In this document: positions 8,836-19,437 of the stretch, piece by piece
Numbering within the stretch: position 1 is the first letter of the stretch
Layout of the letters: every line of letters starts with the position of its first letter
Origin: Woronichinia naegeliana WA131
Lineage (GTDB): Bacteria > Cyanobacteriota > Cyanobacteriia > Cyanobacteriales > Microcystaceae
NCBI GenBank assembly: GCA_025370055.1
Contig: CP073041.1
Coordinates: forward strand, 434,001-498,000
Direction of reading: 5' to 3'
Length of the DNA: 64,000 nt
Translations under genes and position numbers: made by a program
The notes under the pieces: model-generated
Told to the model about the DNA's origin: nothing
The model's database searches: none
The model's input: only the letters and a program-made list of their open reading frames with translations

Positions 8836-9076
8836 AAGGTAGAGCTTTACGAAGGGAAATTATGCGAATAACCTAAGGTTTGGGTTCTGAAAAAACGATC
8901 ACAACTACTCGACCGTCCATAAGTCCAAGCCCAAGCCAGCGATCTTCGCCATAGTTTTGTTTGGTATCAAGGGAAATCCGCAGGGGAAATCGAAAGACTT
9001 TCGGCGCGTCTGCAAAGTCAAGGTTGTGCTTTTCAATATTGGCTAAATTTTTCTGCTCATCTCATTCAAATTTCAT
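8783..9076 (-). pseudogene. brnT: BrnT-like toxin with two in-frame stop codons
   Basis: Reading the minus strand from ATG 9074-9076 gives MKFE-stop-DEQKNLANIEKHNLDF, later FSEPKP-stop-VIRIISLRKALPYERKR, in one continuous frame of about 97 codons ending in TGA at 8783-8785. This is the BrnT (RelE-fold RNase) pattern: the family has Trp at the first stop (MKFEWDEQK), so TGG became TGA, and a sense codon before VIRIISLRKA became TAG. The rest of the family signature is preserved, so inactivation looks recent. The frame overlaps brnA by 53 bp. Confidence 0.8.
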
Positions 9077-9193
9077 GATTTCATTTTACTCGTTTTAGAA
9101 TGATCCTTGGCAGTTAAAAATACCAAGAAGAATCAGTTTTGGAGGCAAAGGGCAGGGAAGTTACAACGAGTTAAATTCTGTGTTTTTGTATGC

Positions 9194-10822
9194 TTAGGCA
9201 ACTTTTGCTAAAAGAGGAGCCGCCTTTAACAGTTTCTGCGTGTATTCATTTTGCGGATGGGTAAAAATCGACTCAGTTTCCCCTATTTCCACAATCTGTC
9301 CTCGATTCATCACTGCAATGCGATCGCATAAAAAGCGAGCGACCCAAAGATCGTGGGTAATGAAGAGATAGGTCAAATTGAAAGCGGATTTGAGTTCTAA
9401 CATCAGGTCAAGCACTTGACTTTGCACACTGGCATCCAACATACTAACTGGTTCATCACAGATAATCAATTTAGGTTTAGTAATTAATGCCCTGGCGATC
9501 GCCACTCGTTGTTGTTGGCCCCCCGATAGATCCCTGGGATAACGATGATAATACTCTTCCACAGGGGTTAATCGTACTCGTTCTAACATGGCCTTAACCT
9601 CTTGTTCAGCCTCGTCAGGGGTCGCCAATTGATGAATAAAAAGGGGATCGGCGATCGCTTGGCCCACAGTCATCATCGGATTGAGACAGGCATGGGGATC
9701 TTGGAAAATCATTTGAATTTGCCGACGTTTTTGGCGCATTTGGGCTTCTGAAAGTTGGGTTAGATCTTCACCATCAAAGATGACTGAGCCAGAGGTCGGT
9801 TTAAGTAATTGTAAAATGGTACGTGAAAGGGTGCTTTTACCGCAGCCCGATTCTCCGACCAGTCCTAGGGTTTCGCCAGGATAAAGATTAAAATTAATGT
9901 CATCAACGGCTTTAATTAGTTTTTTTTCTTGAGTGAAAAATTGCTGGATTAGATTGCCTTCTAAACTAAAATATTGCTTTAGTTGGCTGACTTGCAAGAG
10001 GGGTTCGGGTAACGGTTCTAATGCTTCTGCCGGAGTGCCAATCTCATGAATATGGAGAGCCGCTTCTAACAGAGATTGGGTATAGGGGTGATTCGGTTGA
10101 TACAAAATCTGGTTAATTTCCCCCATTTCCACAATTTCGCCGCCATTCATCACCGCCAGGCGATCGCAGTATTCCCCCACCATTGCTAAATCATGGGAAA
10201 TCAACAGCAAACCCATCTGATCTTCGGCACATAAACGGGTTAATTCCTGCAAAATTTCCGCCGCGACGGTGACATCTAAACTGGTTGTTGGTTCATCTGC
10301 CACAATCATTTTCGGTTTTAATAACAAAGCCAGAGCCATAGCAACCCGTTGTCGCATACCGCCACTAAATTCGTGAGGATATTGGCCCCAACGATCCGCC
10401 GTAATTTTGACCCGTCCCAAGGTTTCCAAGGCGATCGCCTTCGCCTGGGTACGAGATAACTGGGGTTGATGGGACTGTAGGGTTTCTAAACAGTGATCAC
10501 CGATGGTCATCAAAGGATCTAGGCGTGTCATGGGATCTTGAAACACTAAGGCCACCACTTCCCCCCGAAATTGCCGTAAGGCCGTTGTTTCTAAATCAAA
10601 AACCGATTTCCCCTCAAAATAAATGGCCCCTTGATGATGGGAAGACTCTGGTAACAAACGCATGACCGTTCTTCCTAAGGTGGATTTACCACAGCCGGAT
10701 TCCCCCACCAATCCTAACTTTTCGCCTCGATTGAGGGTAAAGGACACTTCCTTAATTGCCCAATTTTCACTGTGGGGATAGGCAACCGACAGGTTTTCAA
10801 CGGCAAAAAGGGGTGAGTTCAT
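9194..10822 (-). CDS. Peptide/nickel-type ABC transporter ATP-binding protein with two fused ATPase domains (DppD-DppF-like)
   Basis: This 542-residue protein contains two complete ABC ATPases in tandem, as in YejF and other duplicated oligopeptide transporter ATPases. The first has Walker [10 protein letters not shown] (about 40), signature SGGMRQR and ADEPTTSLD; the second repeats GESGCGKST (about 317), SGGQQQR and CDEPVSMLD. Each ends with the oligopeptide-transporter tail (HPYTQSLL and NEYTQKLL). It would energise uptake of peptides or nickel by permeases not found in the window. The gene stands alone, with the divergent gene at 10923 about 100 bp away. Confidence 0.9.
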   Translation of the reverse strand: MNSPLFAVENLSVAYPHSENWAIKEVSFTLNRGEKLGLVGESGCGKSTLGRTVMRLLPESSHHQGAIYFEGKSVFDLETTALRQFRGEVVALVFQDPMTRLDPLMTIGDHCLETLQSHQPQLSRTQAKAIALETLGRVKITADRWGQYPHEFSGGMRQRVAMALALLLKPKMIVADEPTTSLDVTVAAEILQELTRLCAEDQMGLLLISHDLAMVGEYCDRLAVMNGGEIVEMGEINQILYQPNHPYTQSLLEAALHIHEIGTPAEALEPLPEPLLQVSQLKQYFSLEGNLIQQFFTQEKKLIKAVDDINFNLYPGETLGLVGESGCGKSTLSRTILQLLKPTSGSVIFDGEDLTQLSEAQMRQKRRQIQMIFQDPHACLNPMMTVGQAIADPLFIHQLATPDEAEQEVKAMLERVRLTPVEEYYHRYPRDLSGGQQQRVAIARALITKPKLIICDEPVSMLDASVQSQVLDLMLELKSAFNLTYLFITHDLWVARFLCDRIAVMNRGQIVEIGETESIFTHPQNEYTQKLLKAAPLLAKVA

Positions 10823-10922
10823 TGGTTTTGTTTCCTCGGTCTTAGGGCGATCGTTTCAATAACTACCCTGTATTATCGTAGAATTGGGAAGAATTTAAGA
10901 AGAATCCACTGCTAAATAACCC

Positions 10923-11714
10923 ATGCAACGCCGACAACTGATTCGCTATACGGGAGCCACTGCCCTTGCCACGTTAGGAACGCTGGGAATGGCTGCCTTT
11001 CGTCCCAGTCAAGCCCAGTCAACAAGCGGTTCTTTGTTAGTGGAATGGTTGGGACACAGTGCCTTTCTGTTTACAGGCGGCGGAACTCGAATTTTAGTTA
11101 ATCCCTTTCGGGCGATCGGCTGCACGGCAGGTTATCGCTTACCCAAGGTCAAAGCAGATCTCGTTTTAATTAGCTCTCAACTCTGGGATGAAGGTGCGGC
11201 GGAGAATTTGCCAGGTAATCCCAAAATTCTATTTGAGTCAGGGGTTTATGAAATTAATGGCTTTAAAATTCAGGGTGTGGGGATGCCCCATGATCGAGTT
11301 GGCGGTAATCGTTTTGGTAATAATGTGGCTTGGCGTTGGACTCAGGGCGGCATTCGGGTAGCCCATCTTGGCGGAGCCGCTTCTCCCATTACCGATGAAC
11401 AAAAGATTTTATTGGGAAGCCCTGATGTGGCCATGATTCCCGTTGGCGGTGGCCCCAAAAACTATACCCCTGAAGAAGCAAAGGCCGCCATGTTAGTCCT
11501 AAATCCGAGGGTAATGATTCCCACTCAGTATGCCACCGTCGCCTCAGATAAGAGCAAATGCGATTTGCAACCGGTGACGAGTTTTTTGGATTTGGTTAAG
11601 GGAATGAATATGACCTATGTCGCCGGTAATCAATTGCTATTAAAACGAAGTGATTTACCCAAAGAGGGAACTTTAATTCGGGTCTTTAATGAGCGCAGTG
11701 TTTTGAAAGCTTAA
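10923..11714 (+). CDS. Tat-exported metallo-beta-lactamase-fold protein lacking the HxHxDH motif
   Basis: This 263-residue protein starts with a Tat-like signal (QRRQLIRY, then a hydrophobic stretch ending SQAQ near residue 32). The rest has the UlaG/UPF0173-like MBL fold: WLGHSAFL, ILVNPF, then VLISS where metal-binding family members have HxHxDH, then GVGMPHDR-GGNRFGNN, VAHLGGAA and DVAMIPVGG with an EAK helix and PTQYAT near the end. The main zinc-binding motif is replaced by SSQLWDEG, so either metal binding is altered or the protein is not a hydrolase. Transcription is divergent from the ABC gene. Confidence 0.75.
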   Translation: MQRRQLIRYTGATALATLGTLGMAAFRPSQAQSTSGSLLVEWLGHSAFLFTGGGTRILVNPFRAIGCTAGYRLPKVKADLVLISSQLWDEGAAENLPGNPKILFESGVYEINGFKIQGVGMPHDRVGGNRFGNNVAWRWTQGGIRVAHLGGAASPITDEQKILLGSPDVAMIPVGGGPKNYTPEEAKAAMLVLNPRVMIPTQYATVASDKSKCDLQPVTSFLDLVKGMNMTYVAGNQLLLKRSDLPKEGTLIRVFNERSVLKA

Positions 11715-11805
11715 GTTTAAGGCTAAACTCAACTGACCTGAACCAACGGAGAAAAAGCTAAGTCTATATCGGGAGAACTACTTTGTAATCAAGGATGTTT
11801 TGCAA

Positions 11806-13323
11806 ATGAGAGCATCGATTCGGTTTAGGACAAAATTATTATGTCTCATTCTCAGTATTGCGTTTTGGTTTGTCTTAATAGTTCCCGTTCAAGCGCAGTC
11901 ACTCCCTTATTTTGCTGTTCTCTCCCCGCCAGGCGAGCCTTTAGCACTGCATGTTCTTAATAGACTGAGTTTTGGTCCAAAATCTGGTGATTTAGAACAT
12001 ATTCAGGCGATCGGGATAGACGCATATCTTCAGGAGCAACTTTCCCCGAATAATCGGCTTCAGCCGATAGATCTTGAACAAAAACTTGATCGCTTATCTA
12101 GTATTTTTCTAACTTCTCCCCAATTATTGCAAATTTTTCCTCAATCTATACAAGGGAAAAAGCTCACCCTCGAAGAACGAAACCAGTTCAGACGACTAAT
12201 CCGTTCGCAAGCTATTACAGCTCGCCTATTAAGAGCGACAGAAAGCCCGCAACAGTTACAGGAAATAATGACGGCTTTTTGGTTTAATCATTTCAATGCT
12301 TCTTTCGATAAAGGCAATAATAGTATACTGATTAGCTCCTATGAAAATCAAGCTCTACGGCCCAATGCACTCGGCAATTTTCGAGATTTATTAGAGGCAA
12401 CAGCGAAACATCCTGTTATGTTGACCTATCTTGACAATATTCGCAATCAAGCTCCCAATCCTCGTAATCCTAAGGTCGGAATCAATGAAAACTATGCCCG
12501 TGAGCTGCTAGAATTACATACCCTTGGTATAGATGGTGGTTACAAACAGTCAGATGTCATTGCTTTAGCACGAATTTTAACAGGGTGGGGAATTGTATCA
12601 GGAAAACAGTTAGCCGATGTCGATCTGAAGGGTAATGGTTTTTATTTTGAAAGCAAGCGTCATGATTTTAGCGATAAGGTTTTTCTTGGTCGCACCATTA
12701 AGGGAACAGGAGAAGCGGAGGGAGAGCAAGTTTTAGATATTTTAGCCAAACATCCTGCAACAGCGAAACATTTAAGTTATAAATTAGCTCAATATTTTGT
12801 CAGCGATCGCCCGCCTCAATCTTTAGTGAATCGTCTTAGCCAAAGCTATTTAAAGAGTGATGGCAATATTAAAGCGGTTTTGGATACCTTGTTTCATAGT
12901 CCCGAATTTCGAGATCCCCAATACTTTGGTAAAAAATTTAAAACTCCCTACGAATATGTGGTTTCTAGTATTCGTGCAAGTGATTTAAAAATTACTAATG
13001 CAGGCAAGGTTGATGGGATACTAAAGCAAATGTCAATGGGAATTTATGATTGCCTCACTCCTAATGGTTATGCCAATACCGAAGAGGTTTGGTTAAACCC
13101 TGATGCTTTATTACGACGTTTAACTTTTGCAACCATCGTAACTAGCAAAAAAGTTGGATTTTTGAAACCCTCTGATCCTACGTCGTCATCTCTCAAAACA
13201 GAAGATTTGTACCGTACCTTGGGTGATAGATTTTCTAAGAATACTCAACAAGTGATCGCCAATAGTCCTCCCGATCAAGGGGCAATGTTAATTTTGGGAA
13301 GCCCTGAATTTATGTATCACTAA
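11806..13323 (+). CDS. DUF1800 family secreted protein
   Basis: This 505-residue protein has an N-terminal signal peptide (hydrophobic core LCLILSIAFWFVLIVPV, cleavage near VQAQS). The DUF1800 signature is present: HVLNRLSFGPKSGDLE, IDAYLQEQL, MTAFWFNHFN, NYARELLELHTLGIDGGY and DVIALARILTGW. It is followed after 83 bp by a DUF1501 protein; this pair is widely co-encoded in bacteria and may act together in the envelope, but no reaction is established. I chose ATG 11806; a TTG two codons upstream (11800) is also open. Confidence 0.85.
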   Translation: MRASIRFRTKLLCLILSIAFWFVLIVPVQAQSLPYFAVLSPPGEPLALHVLNRLSFGPKSGDLEHIQAIGIDAYLQEQLSPNNRLQPIDLEQKLDRLSSIFLTSPQLLQIFPQSIQGKKLTLEERNQFRRLIRSQAITARLLRATESPQQLQEIMTAFWFNHFNASFDKGNNSILISSYENQALRPNALGNFRDLLEATAKHPVMLTYLDNIRNQAPNPRNPKVGINENYARELLELHTLGIDGGYKQSDVIALARILTGWGIVSGKQLADVDLKGNGFYFESKRHDFSDKVFLGRTIKGTGEAEGEQVLDILAKHPATAKHLSYKLAQYFVSDRPPQSLVNRLSQSYLKSDGNIKAVLDTLFHSPEFRDPQYFGKKFKTPYEYVVSSIRASDLKITNAGKVDGILKQMSMGIYDCLTPNGYANTEEVWLNPDALLRRLTFATIVTSKKVGFLKPSDPTSSSLKTEDLYRTLGDRFSKNTQQVIANSPPDQGAMLILGSPEFMYH

Positions 13324-13406
13324 CAATTGTGATTCTGTAACTTAAGACTGTTTTATTTGTTAGTTGATTTTTTAGCGCACAAAAAAACTATTTGGTGGAC
13401 TTACCT

Positions 13407-14633
13407 ATGAAACGACGAGATTTTTTACAATACGGAACCCTCGCAACAGGCAGTCTCTTTCTCAGCTTGGGAGCTAGTCAATGGCTGTTTAAAGCTCAAG
13501 CTGCGACTTCTTCCCCCCAAAGACTGATCGTAATTCTTTTACGAGGAGCCGTTGATGGGTTAAATATACTTGTTCCTTATGCCGACCCCACTTATTACGA
13601 AGTTCGTCCCCAAATTGCGATCGCCGCTCCCAATAACGCCAACGGTGCATTAGCTTTAGACGACCGATTTGGCTTACATCCCTCCCTATCCTCCCTGCTG
13701 CCACTCTGGCAAAACAAGAGCCTAGCTTTTATTCCTGCTTCTGGTTCTCCTGATCCCACTCGTTCTCATTTTGAGGCCCAAGATTATCTGGAAAGCGGTA
13801 CACCTGGCCAGAAAAAAACTACGACAGGTTGGCTAAATCGCTTACTCGCCGAATTTAATGACCGAAATCCTGTACAAGCTGTGAATGTTGGTAATACAAC
13901 ACCTCGTATTTTAATCGGCCCTCATGCGATCGCCAGTTTAGCCCCTGGCAATGCTGCTAATCGTTCCCTTCCTATTGACCAACCTAAAATTAGCAATGCT
14001 TTTGATCGTTTGTATCAAGGACAGGCTAGTATTGATCGAATTTATCGGGAAGCTCGAACCGCTCGGCAGATATTATTAGCAAATTTAAACAAGGAAATGA
14101 CAGCGGCCAGTCAAGGGGCCCCGTTACCCAATGGTTTTGTTGGAGACGCTCAACGAATCGCCAAAATTATGACCCAAGATCCCAACGTACAAATAGCCTT
14201 TATTGATTTGGGCGGATGGGACACCCATGTTGATCAGGGCAGTTCCCAGGGATCATTAGCCAACCGATTGCAGCCCTTAGGAGAAGGTGTAGCTGCCTTA
14301 GTTCAAGGATTAGGGAATCTTTACAAAAACACAGTTATCGTCGTGATGTCGGAATTTGGCCGCACAGTACGAGAAAATGGCAGTGGAGGAACGGATCACG
14401 GACATGGCAATGTAATGTGGTTAATGGGAGGCAGCCTAAAAGGAGGTCAAATATACGGTAGCTGGCGAGGTCTAGCAACGTCAGAACTTTACGAAGAAAG
14501 AGATGTACCTGTCTTGACAGATTTTCGAGATCCTCTCTCAACAATTTTGGCAGGGCATTTCCAATTAAGTTCTGCCCAACTGAAGCGAGTCTTTCCAGAC
14601 TACGGAATACAGCAACATTTACCGTTTCTTTAG
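13407..14633 (+). CDS. DUF1501 family Tat-exported protein
   Basis: This 408-residue protein begins MKRRDFLQYGTLATGSLFLSL, a clear twin-arginine signal ending near KAQA. The body matches DUF1501, related to the alkaline-phosphatase/sulfatase superfamily: VILLRGAVDGLN, SHFEAQDYLESG, and the C-terminal VVMSEFGRTVRENGSGGTDHGHG metal-binding-like block. The start ATG 13407 has a GGTGG ribosome binding site; the frame is open further upstream to TTG 13392. Co-oriented with the DUF1800 gene, it probably forms an operon. Confidence 0.88.
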   Translation: MKRRDFLQYGTLATGSLFLSLGASQWLFKAQAATSSPQRLIVILLRGAVDGLNILVPYADPTYYEVRPQIAIAAPNNANGALALDDRFGLHPSLSSLLPLWQNKSLAFIPASGSPDPTRSHFEAQDYLESGTPGQKKTTTGWLNRLLAEFNDRNPVQAVNVGNTTPRILIGPHAIASLAPGNAANRSLPIDQPKISNAFDRLYQGQASIDRIYREARTARQILLANLNKEMTAASQGAPLPNGFVGDAQRIAKIMTQDPNVQIAFIDLGGWDTHVDQGSSQGSLANRLQPLGEGVAALVQGLGNLYKNTVIVVMSEFGRTVRENGSGGTDHGHGNVMWLMGGSLKGGQIYGSWRGLATSELYEERDVPVLTDFRDPLSTILAGHFQLSSAQLKRVFPDYGIQQHLPFL

Positions 14634-14802
14634 TTTTAATCCAGTGCAATCGTCATCGACCTGAGACAAAATTAGAATATAAGAGGCGGGTTTTCCTTTT
14701 CTTATTTTTTGCAGGATGGGATCTTGGCCGTTTGGCTTATTGGCTGTCGGCAAAGGACAGATGGACAGATCCATCGCTAAAATAGAAAATAATTGAGTTA
14801 CT

Positions 14803-15438
14803 TTGGGGAGCAAACCTCTGTCTCTTACTTTTGTCTCTGTTCTACCGGAAAACGGACTACCCCCTCAACATCTATTAGTTTTACTACATGGTTGGGGAGC
14901 GGATGCCAATGATTTGTCGCCTTTGGCTTCTATCTTAAATTTGCCGACCTATCAAAGTATTTTTCCCAACGCTCCCTTTTCCCATCCTCAGTTTTCTTGG
15001 GGGAGGGCTTGGTATGACCTTGAGCGTCAAGATTATCGAGGTTTGGTGGAATGTCGTCAGATGTTACAAGCTTGGTTGTTGTCCTTGGAAGCAGAAACCG
15101 GGATTCCTTTAGAGCGCACTATTCTAGGGGGTTTTTCCCAGGGAGCAGCCATGGCTCTGGATGTGGGTCTAAGTTTGCCGGTGGCGGGCCTATGTAGTTT
15201 GAGTGGTTATCTGCATTTTCAGCCTCAGCATCTACCCTCTTCCCCACCGCCCATTTTTATGGTTCATGGTCAACAAGATATGGTCGTACCTATTCAGGCA
15301 GCCCATCAAGCCCGCAATGAGCTTAAGGCGATCGCGGCCCAGGTGGAATATCACGAATTGGCAATGGGTCATGAGATCCCTCAGTTGGTGTTGCAACTTT
15401 TGAAAACGTTTATTGAAAACCATACCGTGCCGGTCTGA
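14803..15438 (+). CDS. Phospholipase/carboxylesterase-type alpha/beta hydrolase
   Basis: This 211-residue serine hydrolase of the carboxylesterase YpfH/acyl-protein thioesterase type has LLVLLHGWGADANDL (oxyanion hole), nucleophile GFSQGAAMA, VHGQQDMVVP (Asp) and GHEIP (His). It probably hydrolyses short acyl esters in the cytoplasm. The frame opens with TTG at 14803 and contains no ATG before the conserved core, so the start is uncertain. About 170 bp separate it from the DUF1501 gene. Confidence 0.85.
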   Translation: MGSKPLSLTFVSVLPENGLPPQHLLVLLHGWGADANDLSPLASILNLPTYQSIFPNAPFSHPQFSWGRAWYDLERQDYRGLVECRQMLQAWLLSLEAETGIPLERTILGGFSQGAAMALDVGLSLPVAGLCSLSGYLHFQPQHLPSSPPPIFMVHGQQDMVVPIQAAHQARNELKAIAAQVEYHELAMGHEIPQLVLQLLKTFIENHTVPV

Positions 15439-15653
15439 GTCTGAAATTCTTAGATATTTTCTGAGGTTAGGATTGCCGTCAATATAAAATATTTTAAAGA
15501 AATTGGCTTAAAAACGAGTAAGCATTTTAAGATGCAAAGGATATCCCAAGAAAACGGAAAAAGCGATAATTTTGTCATCCGGTCTGAAAAAAAAGTCCTG
15601 GGTTACAAACTAAAGAGCTTACCGTTAGCTTGGCCTCAATCTCAGAAAACGCT

Positions 15654-17255
15654 ATGACCATTGCTGCGCCAAAATCTCTCGAAACCTCAGACGCTGATCT
15701 GCCAGCGAAGAAAAAGTCTAAAATCATTGGTGTTCCCTCAGAAACATATCCCAATGAATGTCGGGTAGCTGTAACCCCTGATACTGCTCAGAAACTTCAA
15801 AAACTTGGTTTTGAGATTATTGTACAAACGGGAGCCGGAGCCAAGGCCAATTTTGCTGATGCTCTCTATGAGCAGGTGGGTTGTCAGATTGTCCCCGATG
15901 CGTCAACCATCTTTTCCACCGCCGATATTATTCTCAAGGTTCGTCAACCTTCTCTCACTGAAGTTGAGAACTTTCCCCTAGGAAAAACTCTGATTAGTTT
16001 TATTTGGCCAGCCCAAAATGCTGAATTACTGGAAAAATTAGCCGAAAAACAGGCTACGGTGATTGGAATGGATGCGGTGCCTCGTATTAGTCGTGCCCAA
16101 AAGTTAGATGCCCTCAGTTCCATGGCCAATATTGCCGGTTATCGCGCTGTTATTGAGGCTGCTAATAATTTTGGCCGCTTTTTCACTGGACAAATTACTG
16201 CTGCCGGTAAGGTTCCCCCTGCTAAAGTGCTGGTCATTGGGGCCGGTGTGGCTGGTTTGGCGGCGATCGGAACCGCCAAGGGATTAGGGGCGATCGTTCG
16301 TGCTTTTGATACTCGACCAGTGGTTAAGGAACAGATAGAAAGTCTGGGCGGAGAATTCCTGATGCTGGAATTTAAGGAAGATGGCACTGGGGAAGGTGGT
16401 TATGCCAAAACCATGAGTAAGGAATTTATCGATGCGGAAATGGCTCTTTTTGCTGAGCAGGCCAAGGAAGTCGATATTATTATTACGACGGCTTTGATTC
16501 CTGGACGACCGGCTCCGAAGTTGATTACGGAAGCGATGGTTGCCAGTATGAAGGCGGGTTCTGTTGTGGTTGACCTGGCCGCAGAACAGGGCGGTAATTG
16601 TGAGGTCACGAAGCCTGGAGAAGTTTATCGCTATAACGATGTCACGATTATTGGCTATACCGATTTACCGAGTCGTATGGCGAATCAGTCTAGTCAGCTA
16701 TATGGTACTAATCTTTGGCATTTGCTCAAGGATATGGGCGGGTCTGAAGAGTATCAGGTGAATTTGGAAGATGAAGTCGTACGAGGAGCTTTGATTCTCC
16801 ATGAGGGCAAAATTACCTGGCCGCCTCCCAAAATTGCTGCTCCTTCCCCCCAAACGACCAGTCCTACTCCTAAGGTAGAGGTGACAACAGTTAGCACGGA
16901 AAAGACTCAAAAAAAATCGAATGGTTTAGTCTGGGTGGTGTTAGCAGCCTTGGCTTTGGTGGGGATTGGTGTCGGTGCGCCGGCTTCTTTCTTATCTCAT
17001 TTAACGGTATTTGTACTGGCTTGTTTGGTGGGTTGGCAGGTGATTTGGAATGTTTCGCCTGCGTTGCATACGCCTTTGATGAGTGTGACGAATGCGATTA
17101 GCGGCATCATTATTATCGGTGGGATGTTACAGATTTCTGGCCCGTTAAATTCTCCAACGACTATCCTTGGCGCGATCGCCATTTTGGTCGGTACAATCAA
17201 TATTTCAGGTGGTTTTTTAGTAACCCAACGAATGCTAAAAATGTTCAAACGTTAA
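15654..17255 (+). CDS. pntA: NAD(P) transhydrogenase subunit alpha (full-length, with membrane part)
   Basis: This 533-residue subunit of the proton-translocating transhydrogenase transfers hydride from NADH to NADP+ coupled to proton movement across the membrane. The NAD(H)-binding domain dI occupies about residues 25-395, with [18 protein letters not shown] and the mobile loop [21 protein letters not shown] linker rich in Pro/Ser/Thr leads to four hydrophobic segments (about 425-530), so alpha1 and alpha2 are fused as in E. coli PntA. ATG 15654 is chosen; a TTG at 15630 is in frame. It is followed by an unknown ORF and pntB. Confidence 0.93.
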   Translation: MTIAAPKSLETSDADLPAKKKSKIIGVPSETYPNECRVAVTPDTAQKLQKLGFEIIVQTGAGAKANFADALYEQVGCQIVPDASTIFSTADIILKVRQPSLTEVENFPLGKTLISFIWPAQNAELLEKLAEKQATVIGMDAVPRISRAQKLDALSSMANIAGYRAVIEAANNFGRFFTGQITAAGKVPPAKVLVIGAGVAGLAAIGTAKGLGAIVRAFDTRPVVKEQIESLGGEFLMLEFKEDGTGEGGYAKTMSKEFIDAEMALFAEQAKEVDIIITTALIPGRPAPKLITEAMVASMKAGSVVVDLAAEQGGNCEVTKPGEVYRYNDVTIIGYTDLPSRMANQSSQLYGTNLWHLLKDMGGSEEYQVNLEDEVVRGALILHEGKITWPPPKIAAPSPQTTSPTPKVEVTTVSTEKTQKKSNGLVWVVLAALALVGIGVGAPASFLSHLTVFVLACLVGWQVIWNVSPALHTPLMSVTNAISGIIIIGGMLQISGPLNSPTTILGAIAILVGTINISGGFLVTQRMLKMFKR

Positions 17256-17276
17256 TCTTTTAATGAGGGAACTAAG

Positions 17277-17807
17277 ATGGCCAGAAAATCAAAGGAATTT
17301 CGTCAGCTATTCTATCAAGACAGTGTGCAATCTGCCAGGGTTTCGCGTCTCTCCACACAAAGCCAAAGAGAAAGTGAAGCTTTTAGACGTTTTAAAGCAA
17401 CTCTAGAAGGTCAACCTGAAAATGAAGGGAAGATTTTTATTACGAATCCCCAGGGGTTTGGGAAAATGTCTGAAAAGCTGATGAAATTTATCCGTCCCTA
17501 TTTGCATACGACGGAAAGCTATGAAGACCGTCTATGTCTTTTTGATATGGCCGTTCTGGCCTGGAATTTAGCGATTCTGCCCTCTGCCAAACGAGAGGAA
17601 TTTTTGACTAGTTACCTTGCAGAACAAGTTAATCCACTAGACCGAGAAGCCCTAGAAATGTTTGTCGATTTTCGGGATTTACTCACAGAACTCATTCAAC
17701 GAAAATTAAAACTCTTTGGCAAAGAGAAACGTTTTATTGATGATTTTCAGTTGGTCGAAGATGATGAGGAACTTCGGGTAATGGTAACGTCTTCGTTGTC
17801 TCTCTAA
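17277..17807 (+). CDS. Conserved hypothetical protein between pntA and pntB
   Basis: This 176-residue soluble protein is highly charged and mostly helical, with a basic N-terminus (MARKSKEFRQLFYQ) and an acidic C-terminus. No transmembrane segment or catalytic motif is evident. It starts 21 bp after pntA and ends 150 bp before pntB, in the same orientation, so it is probably co-transcribed. A role in transhydrogenase assembly or regulation is a context guess only. Confidence 0.7.
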   Translation: MARKSKEFRQLFYQDSVQSARVSRLSTQSQRESEAFRRFKATLEGQPENEGKIFITNPQGFGKMSEKLMKFIRPYLHTTESYEDRLCLFDMAVLAWNLAILPSAKREEFLTSYLAEQVNPLDREALEMFVDFRDLLTELIQRKLKLFGKEKRFIDDFQLVEDDEELRVMVTSSLSL

Positions 17808-17957
17808 GTCTCTTAGGAAAGGGCGATCGCTGATCCTATGCTTGATCCTATTGAGATTAAGTTAATTGCCATTGGGGGCAAACATGACGTGCTAATACAA
17901 AACCCTAACTCCCAACGATTCACTTTCAACTATTCACTCTCAACTATTTACTCAATC

Positions 17958-19400
17958 ATGTCCAGCAGTTTACAAACCGTCGCCTATATTGCGGCCAGTG
18001 TGCTTTTTATCTTTAGCTTGGGTGGACTGTCTAACCAAGAAACGGCTCGCAAGGGAAATGTTTACGGCATCATCGGAATGTTAATTGCGGTTTTGGCCAC
18101 CGTTCTCGGTAGTAGTTTTTCGGGATACGCAGCCTTATTCGGGGCGATTATTCCAGCCGTTTTCATTGGAGCCATTTTAGCTTCCCGTGTGGCCATGACC
18201 TCCATGCCAGAATTGGTGGCTATTCTCCATAGTTTTGTGGGTTTAGCAGCCGTTTTAGTGGGTGTTGCTAATTATTTAGCCCCCGATCCGGCGATCACTG
18301 GCGTAGAAGAAACCATCCACCAAATTGAGATTTACGTCGGCACTTTTATTGGGGCTGTCACCTTTACCGGTTCGATTATTGCTTTTGGTAAGTTGCGAGC
18401 CATTATTAGTAGCAAACCCTTGTTATTACCGGCTCGTCATCTGCTCAATATTGGTCTTTTAGTTGGTTCGGTCATTCTCGGTGTTCAGTTTATGGGTCTG
18501 GAGGCTCCCCAGGGATTGCAACCGTTACTAATTATGTCTGCTCTAGCGGGTATTCTCGGTTTGCACCTGGTGGCGGCGATCGGGGGTGCGGATATGCCGG
18601 TGGTCATTTCCATGCTGAATAGCTATTCGGGCTGGGCGGCGGCGGCGGCGGGTTTTATGCTTTCCAATGATCTGTTAATTATTACTGGGGCTTTGGTGGG
18701 CAGTAGTGGCGCGATTCTGAGTTACATTATGTGTCGGGCGATGAACCGTTCTTTTATTAGCGTTATCCTCGGTGGTTTTGGGGAAGGGGTTAGTAAACCG
18801 AGTAGTTCAGAAACATCCTCGCCGGTGGGTACGGTGACAGCAACAACGGTGGATGAGGTCGCTGATCTCTTGCTTAGTGCCTCCAGTGTGATTATTACCC
18901 CTGGTTATGGTATGGCAGTTGCCCAAGCTCAACACGCGGTTTCTGACATTACCAAGCTACTCCGCGATCGCAAAATTCCGGTGCGTTTTGGTATTCATCC
19001 GGTGGCGGGGCGTTTACCCGGTCACATGAATGTGTTATTGGCTGAGGCAAATGTTCCCTACGACATCGTGTTGGAAATGGACGAAATCAATGAAGATTTT
19101 CCTGAAACGGATGTAGTCTTAGTGATTGGAGCTAATGATACAGTAAACCCCAGCGCGTTGGAAGATCCTGGTAGCCCGATCGCCGGAATGCCTGTGTTAG
19201 AAGTTTGGAAATCCCATCATGTGGTAGCAATGAAACGCAGTATGGCTTCGGGTTATGCGGGCGTGGAAAATCCTTTGTTTTATAAGGAAAATACCCAGAT
19301 GTTATTTGGCGATGCGAAGAAAAATGTTGATGCGATTCTCAGTAATTTGCGAGAAAAATTAGACAGTGGTAAATTAGAGAAGGTGTTAGTTAAGGCTTAA
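17958..19400 (+). CDS. pntB: NAD(P) transhydrogenase subunit beta
   Basis: This 480-residue membrane subunit carries the remaining proton channel helices and the NADP(H)-binding domain dIII. About eight or nine hydrophobic segments fill residues 5-265, including the conserved [12 protein letters not shown] and [20 protein letters not shown] motifs. The C-terminal dIII shows [49 protein letters not shown] and [16 protein letters not shown]. The frame is open from 17838 but the family start is [11 protein letters not shown] at 17958. It acts with PntA. Confidence 0.95.
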   Translation: MSSSLQTVAYIAASVLFIFSLGGLSNQETARKGNVYGIIGMLIAVLATVLGSSFSGYAALFGAIIPAVFIGAILASRVAMTSMPELVAILHSFVGLAAVLVGVANYLAPDPAITGVEETIHQIEIYVGTFIGAVTFTGSIIAFGKLRAIISSKPLLLPARHLLNIGLLVGSVILGVQFMGLEAPQGLQPLLIMSALAGILGLHLVAAIGGADMPVVISMLNSYSGWAAAAAGFMLSNDLLIITGALVGSSGAILSYIMCRAMNRSFISVILGGFGEGVSKPSSSETSSPVGTVTATTVDEVADLLLSASSVIITPGYGMAVAQAQHAVSDITKLLRDRKIPVRFGIHPVAGRLPGHMNVLLAEANVPYDIVLEMDEINEDFPETDVVLVIGANDTVNPSALEDPGSPIAGMPVLEVWKSHHVVAMKRSMASGYAGVENPLFYKENTQMLFGDAKKNVDAILSNLREKLDSGKLEKVLVKA

Positions 19401-19409
19401 TCTGAATTG

Positions 19410-19437
19410 AAAGGGAGAGACCAAATCTTTCCCTTTT
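19410..19437 (+). terminator. Possible Rho-independent terminator of the pnt cluster
   Basis: AAAGGGA at 19410-19416 pairs with TCCCTTT at 19430-19436 across a 13-nt loop, with a short T run, 10 bp after the pntB stop. The stem is modest. Confidence 0.5.

Noticed and set aside
15944-16910. Several antisense ORFs inside pntA
   Set aside because: They mirror the codon bias of the strongly conserved pntA frame, have no ribosome binding sites and no recognisable domains.
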